A DNA stretch of 6,174 nucleotides from Kiritimatiellales bacterium (GTDB taxonomy: Bacteria; Verrucomicrobiota; Kiritimatiellia; Kiritimatiellales; Pontiellaceae): contig DAOVNC010000230.1 in the NCBI GenBank assembly GCA_030630445.1, positions 1-6,174 of the forward strand. The letters run 5' to 3'. The position numbers and the translations under genes were made by a program. Within the stretch, counting starts at the first letter, position 1. Each line of letters opens with the position of its first letter. Positions 1-4,664 of this stretch are shown here, one piece after another. The notes beneath the pieces were generated by a model that was not told the DNA's origin, made no database searches, and saw nothing but the letters and a program-made list of their open reading frames with translations.

Positions 1-1040
1 CAATGCACCTGTATTTCGCCCTGCCGTATCTGGAGCGGAAAGGTCTCGGATTGTGCCTGCCCATTAACGCACCGTTTAAGAAATTGCGAGAAACGGCATT
101 CATTACGCAGAAGGCCATCAACCCCACACTTGAAAAATTAAGCGGTGTGCTCTGCGAAGTCAAAATTGGTGTACCGATCAAAGGCGGCAAGAAAGCCACG
201 GTAATCAGGCGCTACACGCTCAAGGAGCTAATGGCGGGCAAGGCATCAACGAGGATAATCGACCATACGCCCGAACTTTCGCGGACACTGGCTTCGGCAA
301 TGAAAAACCGAACCTTCGTTTACGGCGCGGATTTGGAATGCCAACCCTATTGGAACCCGACACGCACCGGACGCATTAGCGCAAGCCGTCCGCCCGTTCA
401 AAGCGACCCAGCCAAACTACGGATTGAAAGCCTCAAGCGTGGATGTGCCACGGGCGAAGCTTTGATCCACTGCGACATTGAACGCGCCGAGCCGACTGTG
501 ATCGAGCACCTCCTCGGCTACACCTTTGAGAGCGACCCCTACGAGCTTGCTGTGAGCCTTCTGGGCGTCCCCAAGGGCGAAGCCAAGGGTAAGGTCAACA
601 TGCTTGCCTATTGCGAGTCTGCGGTGCCGGTGGTGAAGCATTGGCCGAACGAAGCACAAGAGGCATTCATTCCCTACGCCAAAGCCCTCGACGCACTCAA
701 GGCCAAGCTGTGGGAGGAAACCAAACCCCAAGGCCGTACGCGGAGATTCGTTACCACGCTTGGCGGTTCAAAGGTCTACGCTGAAACGGGTGGCGACCAC
801 CACCGGGGAACCATTTTCAACTGGATGGTGCAAGGCACGATTGCCGACATTATCAACGAAGCTTCGTTGCAGGTCATCGAAGGCGAAGAGATTATTTCCG
901 ATTGGCGGTTCTGTTTTCCCGAACACGATGCGCTCTATGCCATCGGCAAAAAGAAGGACGTGCCGACCATCGCCAACACAATCAAGAAGGCAGCCAAAGA
1001 GCTTGGAATCACCTTGGAAGTGAAAACGGAGGTGTTTTAG
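1..1040 (+). CDS. Family A DNA polymerase, phage-type, C-terminal part (5' partial)
   Basis: This is the polymerase end of a DNA polymerase I-like (family A) enzyme that would copy DNA in phage or element replication. From the ATG at 3, the reading gives 345 residues. The TGR motif is at 122-124 within TRTGRIS. Motif A (CDIERAE) has catalytic Asp158 and the conserved Glu163. Motif B lies at about 191-204, with Lys191, Lys195 and Tyr203 kept. QGTIADII at 277-284 matches the QGTAADII block, and motif C has His308-Asp309. The segment before the TGR motif resembles the thumb, and no 3'-5' exonuclease domain is present. Phage family A polymerases are usually about 600 residues or more, so the gene very likely starts left of the window and the ATG at 3 is internal. 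Odd points: the motif B aromatic is replaced by Asn199, the following Gly by Cys204, and motif C reads HDA instead of HDE. The family call is firm; activity is inferred from the retained aspartates. Confidence 0.88.
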   Translation, partial: MHLYFALPYLERKGLGLCLPINAPFKKLRETAFITQKAINPTLEKLSGVLCEVKIGVPIKGGKKATVIRRYTLKELMAGKASTRIIDHTPELSRTLASAMKNRTFVYGADLECQPYWNPTRTGRISASRPPVQSDPAKLRIESLKRGCATGEALIHCDIERAEPTVIEHLLGYTFESDPYELAVSLLGVPKGEAKGKVNMLAYCESAVPVVKHWPNEAQEAFIPYAKALDALKAKLWEETKPQGRTRRFVTTLGGSKVYAETGGDHHRGTIFNWMVQGTIADIINEASLQVIEGEEIISDWRFCFPEHDALYAIGKKKDVPTIANTIKKAAKELGITLEVKTEVF

Positions 1041-1349
1041 ATGTTCACTGTACCCCATTGGAACCAACGTACCCCCATCAACACCGCATTTTTCTGCACC
1101 AAATTTATTCCTTTCCGCTGTACCCCATGGATACCAGCAAAACACCCCTTTCACTGTTCCCCATTGGAACCCCTTATTACCAGTAGTATAGGGTCTACGG
1201 CATCCGCCCTAAAACGAAGGCTCGAAAGAAAGTCGTCAGTGCCGTCTCAAAAACAGAGCCGTTGCCATCGGATGAGCGCAAGCGGAGGTTTCAGACTTTA
1301 CGAACGGATGGGACAAGATGAACAGCACCAACAAAAGGCGAGACCATGA
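1041..1349 (+). CDS. Doubtful 102-aa ORF across the palindrome array
   Basis: An open frame starts at the ATG immediately after the polymerase stop. It has a strong GGAGG eight bases upstream, inside the polymerase's last codons, and its TGA overlaps the next start in an ATGA. These are good translational signals. Against it, the first half of the product simply translates the repeated palindromes (related strings VPHWNQ, CTPWIP and CSPLEP), is rich in Pro, Trp, His and Cys, and resembles no protein I know. The second half has a more natural-looking residue composition when read one frame over. I favour a non-coding control region. Expression cannot be excluded, and translation here could serve mainly to carry ribosomes to the next gene. 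Confidence 0.2.
   Translation: MFTVPHWNQRTPINTAFFCTKFIPFRCTPWIPAKHPFHCSPLEPLITSSIGSTASALKRRLERKSSVPSQKQSRCHRMSASGGFRLYERMGQDEQHQQKARP
1046..1171 (+). repeat. Three 15-bp imperfect palindromes in ~20-bp direct repeats
   Basis: Three copies of a 20-bp repeat lie at 1046-1065, 1116-1135 and 1152-1171. The first and third match at 19 of 20 bases, and the middle one matches the first at 16 of 20. Each holds a GTNCC-N5-GGNAC-like palindrome: 1050-1064, 1120-1134 and 1156-1170. In the last copy the arms are perfect (GTTCC and GGAAC). A weaker relative, sharing GTACCCC, begins at 1069. Copy starts are 70 and 36 bp apart. Several copies of a dyad-symmetric site just downstream of a polymerase gene suggest binding by a dimeric protein, such as a repressor, an origin-binding protein or a partition protein. 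The arms recall bacterial parS (GTTCC and GGAAC), but the spacer is five bases and not four, so this is not canonical parS. The repeats are plain in the sequence; the function is inference. Confidence 0.75.
1164..1192 (+). promoter_or_regulatory. Possible sigma70 promoter overlapping the last palindrome
   Basis: TTGGAA (1164-1169) and TATAGG (1187-1192) are separated by 17 bases, each matching four of six consensus positions. The -35 box is part of the right arm of the last palindrome, so a protein bound there would block it. The promoter would drive the 122-aa gene and the ERCC4 nuclease. Both boxes are weak, so this is a suggestion based on spacing and location. Confidence 0.3.
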
Positions 1350-1714
1350 ATCGAACCCGAAAAAAAACCACGCTCACCATATCAACCATCAACGCCGAAT
1401 TCATCCGCGACAGGATTCTAGCCGCCTATCCGGATTATTGCCAAGATAGATTCACGCGAGGATTGCATCTGGTCGTTGATCATGTGTTGAACCACCTCAA
1501 CGGCGATATGCCGAAGATCCCTCCCAGAGAACGCGACGGCGAAACCCCGCTTGAAATGGTGGACGCGACCTTTATGCCCGGAACGATGGATGGCCTTGAC
1601 TGCATCGTAGATTTTTGGAGAGGCACCAACGGCCAAACATCACGCTCCGCCGTCGTGGATCATTTCCTCGACGTGAGACGCGAAGCCCAAGATATTCGGG
1701 ACGCGAAAGAATGA
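1346..1714 (+). CDS. Unknown 122-aa phage-type protein coupled to ERCC4 nuclease
   Basis: I do not recognise this protein. It has 122 residues, with a basic N-terminus (RTRKK at 3-7), a predicted mostly helical first half (about 15-52), a charged Pro/Gly-rich linker (about 53-70) and a second helical stretch at the C-terminus (about 98-121). The segment TSRSAVVDHFLDV (98-110) resembles the helix of ribbon-helix-helix DNA-binding proteins, but I see no full RHH domain. There is no signal peptide or membrane segment. The start is supported by AAGGCGAG six or seven bases before ATG. Its stop overlaps the next start as ATGA (1711-1714), so it is probably translationally coupled to the ERCC4 nuclease and may act with it, or on DNA. 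The palindrome array lies just upstream, so a regulator or nuclease accessory role is possible but unproven. Confidence 0.72.
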   Translation: MNRTRKKTTLTISTINAEFIRDRILAAYPDYCQDRFTRGLHLVVDHVLNHLNGDMPKIPPRERDGETPLEMVDATFMPGTMDGLDCIVDFWRGTNGQTSRSAVVDHFLDVRREAQDIRDAKE

Positions 1715-2172
1715 AGCCGTCCCTGGTCATAGATTCCCGCGAGCAGCGACCGCTTGAGTTTGCCAACCTCCAATCCGTGGGCGGCACCCTCTACTCTGGC
1801 GACATTTCGATTCTTGGCATGGAGCACCTTGTGAGCTGGGAACGGAAGGAATTGAACGACCTTGTTCAATCCGTCACCAGAGGGCGCGACCGCTTCGAGC
1901 GGGAATTGCACCGCCTGCGGGGCTACCACTTCCGCCGCGTTGTCATCGAGGGAACCGAAGACGCGATCATGAACCACCGCTATCGTTCCAAAGCTTCACC
2001 CAAGTCGATCCTTCACAGCGTCTATGCTCTTGAATGCCGCTTCAACATCCCCTTCATATGGGCAGGATCAAGGGAGAACGCTGCGCGGATTATTGAGCGA
2101 CACGCCTACTGGCTGCACCGCGACGCAATGAAGCTGGCCGAGGCTATGACGAAACACGCTGAGGCGGTATGA
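1711..2172 (+). CDS. ERCC4 (XPF-type) nuclease domain protein
   Basis: A 153-residue single-domain nuclease of the ERCC4/XPF/Mus81 fold, which cuts branched or flap DNA using divalent metal. The signature is complete: VIDSRE at 6-11 with Asp8 and Glu11, GD at 30-31, and WERKELND at 43-50, giving the GD...ERKxxxD motif with Asp31, Glu44, Lys46 and Asp50. A helical basic region with several Arg/Lys residues follows (about 56-76), then VVIEGTED (77-84). The protein ends soon after the nuclease core, without the HhH2 DNA-binding domain or helicase of the cellular XPF family. Small stand-alone ERCC4 proteins are typical of phages and mobile elements, where a recombination or fork-processing role is supposed. 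The ATG at 1711 is chosen because it overlaps the previous stop (ATGA) and sits directly before the first strand of the fold; reading further upstream gives only an arginine-rich shadow of the preceding gene. The likely partner is the 122-aa protein. Confidence 0.92.
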   Translation: MKPSLVIDSREQRPLEFANLQSVGGTLYSGDISILGMEHLVSWERKELNDLVQSVTRGRDRFERELHRLRGYHFRRVVIEGTEDAIMNHRYRSKASPKSILHSVYALECRFNIPFIWAGSRENAARIIERHAYWLHRDAMKLAEAMTKHAEAV

Positions 2173-2342
2173 CAGCGCAACACACAAACTCCATTCACCG
2201 CGCCCTCGCGCCTTTAGGGGGTGTTCCATGCGCGTGCGTGCCGTGCCCTTGCAAATACGATATCAAACCCGACTTTAGGACGAAACGGAAAACCGACACC
2301 AGACACACAAAAAGAACCCATGCCACAAAAACGAGGCTTTAA
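2169..2342 (+). CDS. Possible 57-aa cysteine-rich small protein
   Basis: An ATG overlaps the ERCC4 stop as ATGA (2169-2172), with GAGG a few bases upstream, and opens a 57-codon frame ending in TAA. The product has a compact cluster CACVPCPC (Cys21, 23, 26, 28), followed by a strongly basic Thr/Lys/Arg/His-rich tail. The CxCxxCxC spacing could bind a metal, and the tail could bind nucleic acid. The same four-base coupling occurs at the junction upstream. Against it, the tail is low in complexity, much of the surrounding 2173-2497 stretch looks non-coding, and I know no matching family. It is either a small protein of the nuclease operon or a chance reading. Confidence 0.35.
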   Translation: MTAQHTNSIHRALAPLGGVPCACVPCPCKYDIKPDFRTKRKTDTRHTKRTHATKTRL

Positions 2343-2424
2343 GCGCGACACCTCCCACGGCGACCATAGACCCACCTCAACCCCCGAACGGCGAGCCACG
2401 GCCACAGGGCGAACCGTGAGATGT

Positions 2425-2539
2425 GAGAATCAACCAAGGATCATCTTGCACGCCGAAAGCCGACGGTTTAGATTCCGGCCACACGAAAGGGGTTGATATG
2501 AAGGGGAAAACAATCATCGCACTAATCGCGTTCACACTC
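2425..2539 (+). repeat. Duplicated leader plus N-terminal coding segment, copy A
   Basis: First copy of a direct repeat of about 115 bp whose partner is at 2743-2855. It covers a leader of about 70 bp and the first codons of the gene that starts at 2498. Shared blocks include GAGAAT, ACCAAGGATC, CTTGCAC, CGGTTTAG, GGGGTT and ATGAAGGGGAAAA, then CTAATCGCGTTC inside the coding part. The distance from TTGCAC to TTTAG is 15 bases in both copies. Conservation reaches into non-coding bases, so the unit was copied as DNA, leader included. The leader may hold a promoter or RNA structure, but I find no convincing -10 box. Confidence 0.85.
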
Positions 2540-2722
2540 GGTCTGCTGGCGGGACTGGCATACAGGCCGTATGAGGTAGTTGCGGAGCAGTATCGGACAA
2601 GAAGAGGATACGATGAGCATAGAATTGTCCGCGTGAACCGCTTCACGGGTGAAACATTCGAAGAAGGTGAACACGCTCCTTTGTTCGCGTGGCCCTTTTC
2701 CCGTCAAAATAAAGGGGAGTGA
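2498..2722 (+). CDS. Small membrane-anchored protein, 74 aa
   Basis: Unknown function. The N-terminus MKGKTIIALIAFTLGLLAG is a short basic cap and one hydrophobic helix (about 5-20). It has no lipobox cysteine and no clear signal-peptidase site, so it probably stays as a single-pass inner-membrane anchor with the rest outside the cytoplasm. The remaining 50 or so residues are hydrophilic and charged (EQYRTRRGYDEHR), then RIVRVNRFTGETFE, a phrase of the type seen in small phage-associated proteins that I cannot assign to a named domain. The start at 2498 is chosen because AAAGGGG lies six bases upstream and because the duplicated gene at 2814 starts at the equivalent ATG; a GTG further upstream would read through the leader. 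The protein shares its leader and anchor with the KTSC lipoprotein but not its C-terminal part. Confidence 0.7.
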   Translation: MKGKTIIALIAFTLGLLAGLAYRPYEVVAEQYRTRRGYDEHRIVRVNRFTGETFEEGEHAPLFAWPFSRQNKGE

Positions 2723-2742
2723 ACAGTCGATTACTAAGGCGC

Positions 2743-2855
2743 GAGAATTGACCAAGGATCGCTTGCACCGCGACAACCAGCGGTTTAGTTTCTGGCAACA
2801 CAAGGGGGTTCTTATGAAGGGGAAAATTATCGTTGCGCTAATCGCGTTCGTGCTC
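2743..2855 (+). repeat. Duplicated leader plus N-terminal coding segment, copy B
   Basis: Second copy of the leader-and-start repeat (partner 2425-2539), beginning about 20 bases after the first gene's stop. It includes a ribosome site AAGGGGG and the first 14 or so codons of the KTSC lipoprotein gene. Within the leader, CCGC and GCGG (around the bases after TTGCAC) could form a four-base-pair stem. The stem in copy A is placed slightly differently, so I do not claim a conserved RNA fold. Confidence 0.85.
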
Positions 2856-3119
2856 ACCCTTCCGCTGGCAGGATGCGACTCGCGGACTAACAGCCGAACG
2901 ACGGAAATCCAGATGCGCCAAGTTGAATCGTCTGCAATTTCTGCCATTGGTTATTCATCTAAAACGCATGAATTAAAAATACGCTTCGTTCAAGGGAACG
3001 AGTATGTCTACTCCGACGTGCCCCGATCTATCCATCGGGATTTTATGGCCGCGTCATCGAAAGGCCGGTTTTTCAACCAGAACATTCGCGGGAAATACCA
3101 TTCGCGGCGGCTACCATAA
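2814..3119 (+). CDS. KTSC-domain lipoprotein, 101 aa
   Basis: The N-terminus is a lipoprotein signal peptide: basic start MKGK, a hydrophobic stretch, and the lipobox LAGC with Cys21 as the acylated residue. After a Ser/Thr/Arg-rich linker (about 22-35), residues about 36-95 form a KTSC domain. It carries VESSAISAIGY (38-47), a strand ELKIRFVQGNEYVYSDVP (53-70) and SSKGRFFNQNIRGKY (81-95), which are the classic SS...IGY, F..G..Y.Y.dVP and SkGrffN..Irg.Y positions of the family. KTSC is a small domain common in phages and in some cellular proteins. Its exact role is not settled, and it is normally cytoplasmic, so a lipid-anchored version is unusual. Asp22 after the Cys might favour inner-membrane retention if the E. 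coli +2 rule applies. The start is supported by AAGGGGG upstream and by the parallel gene at 2498. Confidence 0.85.
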   Translation: MKGKIIVALIAFVLTLPLAGCDSRTNSRTTEIQMRQVESSAISAIGYSSKTHELKIRFVQGNEYVYSDVPRSIHRDFMAASSKGRFFNQNIRGKYHSRRLP

Positions 3120-3178
3120 CGCCTCTTTATTCCATGCTCGGTGCGGGTCATAATACTCCCGAAAAATCAAGGAAGCCT

Positions 3179-3212
3179 GCAAAGGGAATCCAACGCTTTG
3201 CGAGTTCTTTTT
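3179..3212 (+). terminator. Likely rho-independent terminator after the KTSC gene
   Basis: GCAAAG (3179-3184) and CTTTGC (3196-3201) form a perfect six-base-pair stem with an 11-base loop, followed after six bases by five Ts (3208-3212). It lies between converging genes, 60 bases after the KTSC stop. The large loop and the gap before the Ts make it only moderately strong. The rest of the 3120-3255 gap shows nothing clear. Confidence 0.5.
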
Positions 3213-3255
3213 AAAATGGCTAAAATGACGCATAGCCTCTAAAAATAGCTTGGAC

Positions 3256-3897
3256 TTATGAATCCGCTTTCCCAAGCATTCTCAGTTCGCTTTGAACTTC
3301 CCTTAGCTCTTCTTCTGTCGTTTCTATGAGTCTCTTAGGTACTTCCCGAAACCGTTTATTGATGCGCCTCGCTGAGTCCAATAATTCTTCGTCAAAAAAT
3401 GCAACCACTTCTTCGCATAGAAGACCAAGATCGTTTTTATCTGATAAAATCAGCTTCGCCGATTCAAAACGAACTTCACGAATTGGTATCGGCTTATCTT
3501 CGCCAGTGTCCACATAGTGGAAAACAACTTTATTGAAAATAAACGACACCGCGATGATATTACCGGAACTCACAGCGATAATTTCAACAATGTAAGTTCC
3601 GTAATCTTCCCCCGCATTAACCAGCTCAACATCTCCCAGCTTTCTAAGTTCCCTTTTTATAAAACTCAAAATTCGGTCGTTGAGAATGTCGTCATCCGAT
3701 TTCGAGAGATGCACCCACACTTTGATACTCTCAAATTTTTTTATCCAATTCTTGTTACTACGGATCCTTTCCTTTGTCTGGCGCTCCAGCTCAAGCAATC
3801 GTTCTTTTTCGCTACCAAGAGGCGTATTTGTTTGCTGCTCAGCGGCAAGGCCAAGACATAGAGATAACACTAAAACCGAAACCACTAACTTCTTCAT
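3256..3897 (-). CDS. Exported protein of unknown function, 213 aa
   Basis: I do not recognise a named family. The N-terminus (MKKLVVSVLVLSLCLGLAA) is a signal peptide, probably cut after Ala19. Cys14 is not in a lipobox, so a free periplasmic or secreted protein is likely. Residues about 28-58 are rich in Glu, Lys and Arg and probably helical or coiled coil. A mixed alpha/beta core follows: strand VWVHL (60-64), helix NDRILSFIKRELRKLGD (73-89), then strands VELVN, TYIVEIIAV, IIAVSFIFN and VVFHYV (90-129). The C-terminal 40 residues are again charged helix. The pattern of a helix ending in RELRKLGDV followed by a strand recurs in small exported proteins, but I cannot give it a function. A strong ribosome site (GAGGGGAGT) lies about five bases before the ATG. 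The gene is visibly AT-rich compared with uvrB, which hints at a different origin. It may be cotranscribed with the 72-aa gene 85 bases upstream. Confidence 0.75.
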   Translation of the reverse strand: MKKLVVSVLVLSLCLGLAAEQQTNTPLGSEKERLLELERQTKERIRSNKNWIKKFESIKVWVHLSKSDDDILNDRILSFIKRELRKLGDVELVNAGEDYGTYIVEIIAVSSGNIIAVSFIFNKVVFHYVDTGEDKPIPIREVRFESAKLILSDKNDLGLLCEEVVAFFDEELLDSARRINKRFREVPKRLIETTEEELREVQSELRMLGKADS

Positions 3898-3982
3898 TAT
3901 TACTCCCCTCGGTGAAACGACAATCTAATGATCTCTCGAAATCATTGAAAGCAAAAAGCCTATCATCGGCAGGACTTCCGTC

Positions 3983-4201
3983 TCATGTTTCAAACCTGAC
4001 AGCCAATCCGTATTTCTCCACAGCGTCGCCGTAGGCCTCTTCGGCTCGCTCGAATGGGGCTGGAAAAAATCTCCGAGGAGCGGGGTTATCCACGAAACTC
4101 ATGCTGATCGTCGTGCCACCGGGCGTAATGGAATCCGCAAAGACTCCCGCAGTTAATCCGAGTGTGAATAGAACACAGGCCAACGCCTTGTTTTTATTCA
4201 T
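3983..4201 (-). CDS. Small exported protein, 72 aa, possibly truncated
   Basis: The N-terminus is a clear signal peptide (MNKNKALACVLFTLGLTAGVFA), probably cleaved before Asp23, leaving about 50 residues. The mature start, SITPGGTTISMSFVD, reads like the beginning of a larger exported domain, yet the product ends soon after a charged segment (ERAEEAYGDAVEKYGLAVRFET). Cys9 is within the hydrophobic core and not a lipobox, and there is no later cysteine. A strong ribosome site (AGGGAGGA) lies about seven bases before the ATG, and a good promoter is found upstream, so the gene looks expressed. It could be a complete small secreted protein or the 5' remnant of a longer gene. I know no matching family with confidence. 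Confidence 0.62.
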   Translation of the reverse strand: MNKNKALACVLFTLGLTAGVFADSITPGGTTISMSFVDNPAPRRFFPAPFERAEEAYGDAVEKYGLAVRFET

Positions 4202-4233
4202 GTCTTGTCCTCCCTCTTCGCTTGGTTGGCGAA

Positions 4234-4262
4234 ACTATAGGCGAATCAACAGACAATTTGAA
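4234..4262 (-). promoter_or_regulatory. Sigma70-type promoter for the 72-aa exported protein gene
   Basis: On the minus strand, TTCAAA (4257-4262) and TATAGT (4234-4239) are 17 bases apart, matching four and five of the six consensus bases. The -10 box lies 32 bases before the ATG at 4201. Between it and the ribosome site, TTCGC and GCGAA could form a small hairpin in the leader. The rest of the gap up to the tRNA terminator (about 4263-4463) holds no gene I can support. Confidence 0.55.
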
Positions 4263-4463
4263 GGCCTTTTGTGTGCCGCACTCGTTTCAGATACGCGGTG
4301 CGAGATGGGGGATATATGTATGGCGGATCTGCGCCGGGGGGTGGGGGCTGCCCTTGTAAAAGAAAATGTTTGCCCTTTGTTTGCCGATGTCCTCCTCTAC
4401 TTTCACAAATCATCAGGAACCATCAAAACCATCGAGAAAAGGAGATATGTTCGTTTCGATCAA

Positions 4464-4495
4464 TAAAACAGGGCTTATCGGCAAAGATAAACCCT
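4464..4495 (-). terminator. Rho-independent terminator of the tRNA-Gly gene
   Basis: On the minus strand, a ten-base-pair stem (4486-4495 with 4470-4479, one G-U pair) and a six-base loop are followed directly by a T-rich run (GTTTTATTG). It starts eight bases after the encoded CCA of the tRNA gene. The geometry is that of a strong intrinsic terminator and supports the tRNA as a single-gene transcript. Confidence 0.85.
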
Positions 4496-4502
4496 AGTAA
4501 AG

Positions 4503-4577
<75 letters not shown>

Positions 4578-4593
4578 TCTGGCTGGAACGTCC

Positions 4594-4622
4594 TTTATAG
4601 CGATTCGTGCGTGTTCGTTCAA
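4594..4622 (-). promoter_or_regulatory. Sigma70 promoter of tRNA-Gly
   Basis: On the minus strand, TTGAAC (4617-4622) and TATAAA (4594-4599) are separated by exactly 17 bases, matching four and five of six consensus positions. The -10 box ends 16 bases before the first base of the tRNA. It lies in the short gap between the divergent tRNA and uvrB genes. No equally clear promoter for uvrB is visible on the other strand. Confidence 0.8.
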
Positions 4623-4664
4623 CTTTCTCTTTTCTAAAACCGCGATCCGTGTACCCTTCCCGTC

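Noticed and set aside
1046..1171. CRISPR array or canonical parS
   Set aside because: The repeats are irregularly spaced (70 and 36 bp) and imperfect with no uniform spacers, and the palindrome centre is five bases, not the four of parS.
1615..1710. Upstream extension of the ERCC4 gene
   Set aside because: It overlaps the 122-aa gene, gives an arginine-rich stretch not part of the fold, and ATG 1711 has the ATGA coupling and begins right at the first strand.
2320..2496. 58-codon + strand ORF starting MPQKRGF
   Set aside because: No good ribosome site, arginine/proline-rich low-complexity product, and its last third translates the duplicated leader, which is better explained as non-coding.
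2649..2813. In-frame upstream extension of the KTSC lipoprotein gene
   Set aside because: It overlaps the 74-aa gene and reads through the leader; the ATG at 2814 has the ribosome site, the signal peptide and a matching start in the duplicated gene.
3927..3946. AATGAT/ATCATT hairpin between the two minus-strand genes
   Set aside because: Six base pairs, AT-rich and with no T-run following on either strand, so not a credible terminator; it could be a chance hairpin.
4101..4466. + strand ORF crossing the gap left of tRNA-Gly
   Set aside because: It runs antisense through the signal-peptide gene and its promoter and lacks any recognisable protein feature.
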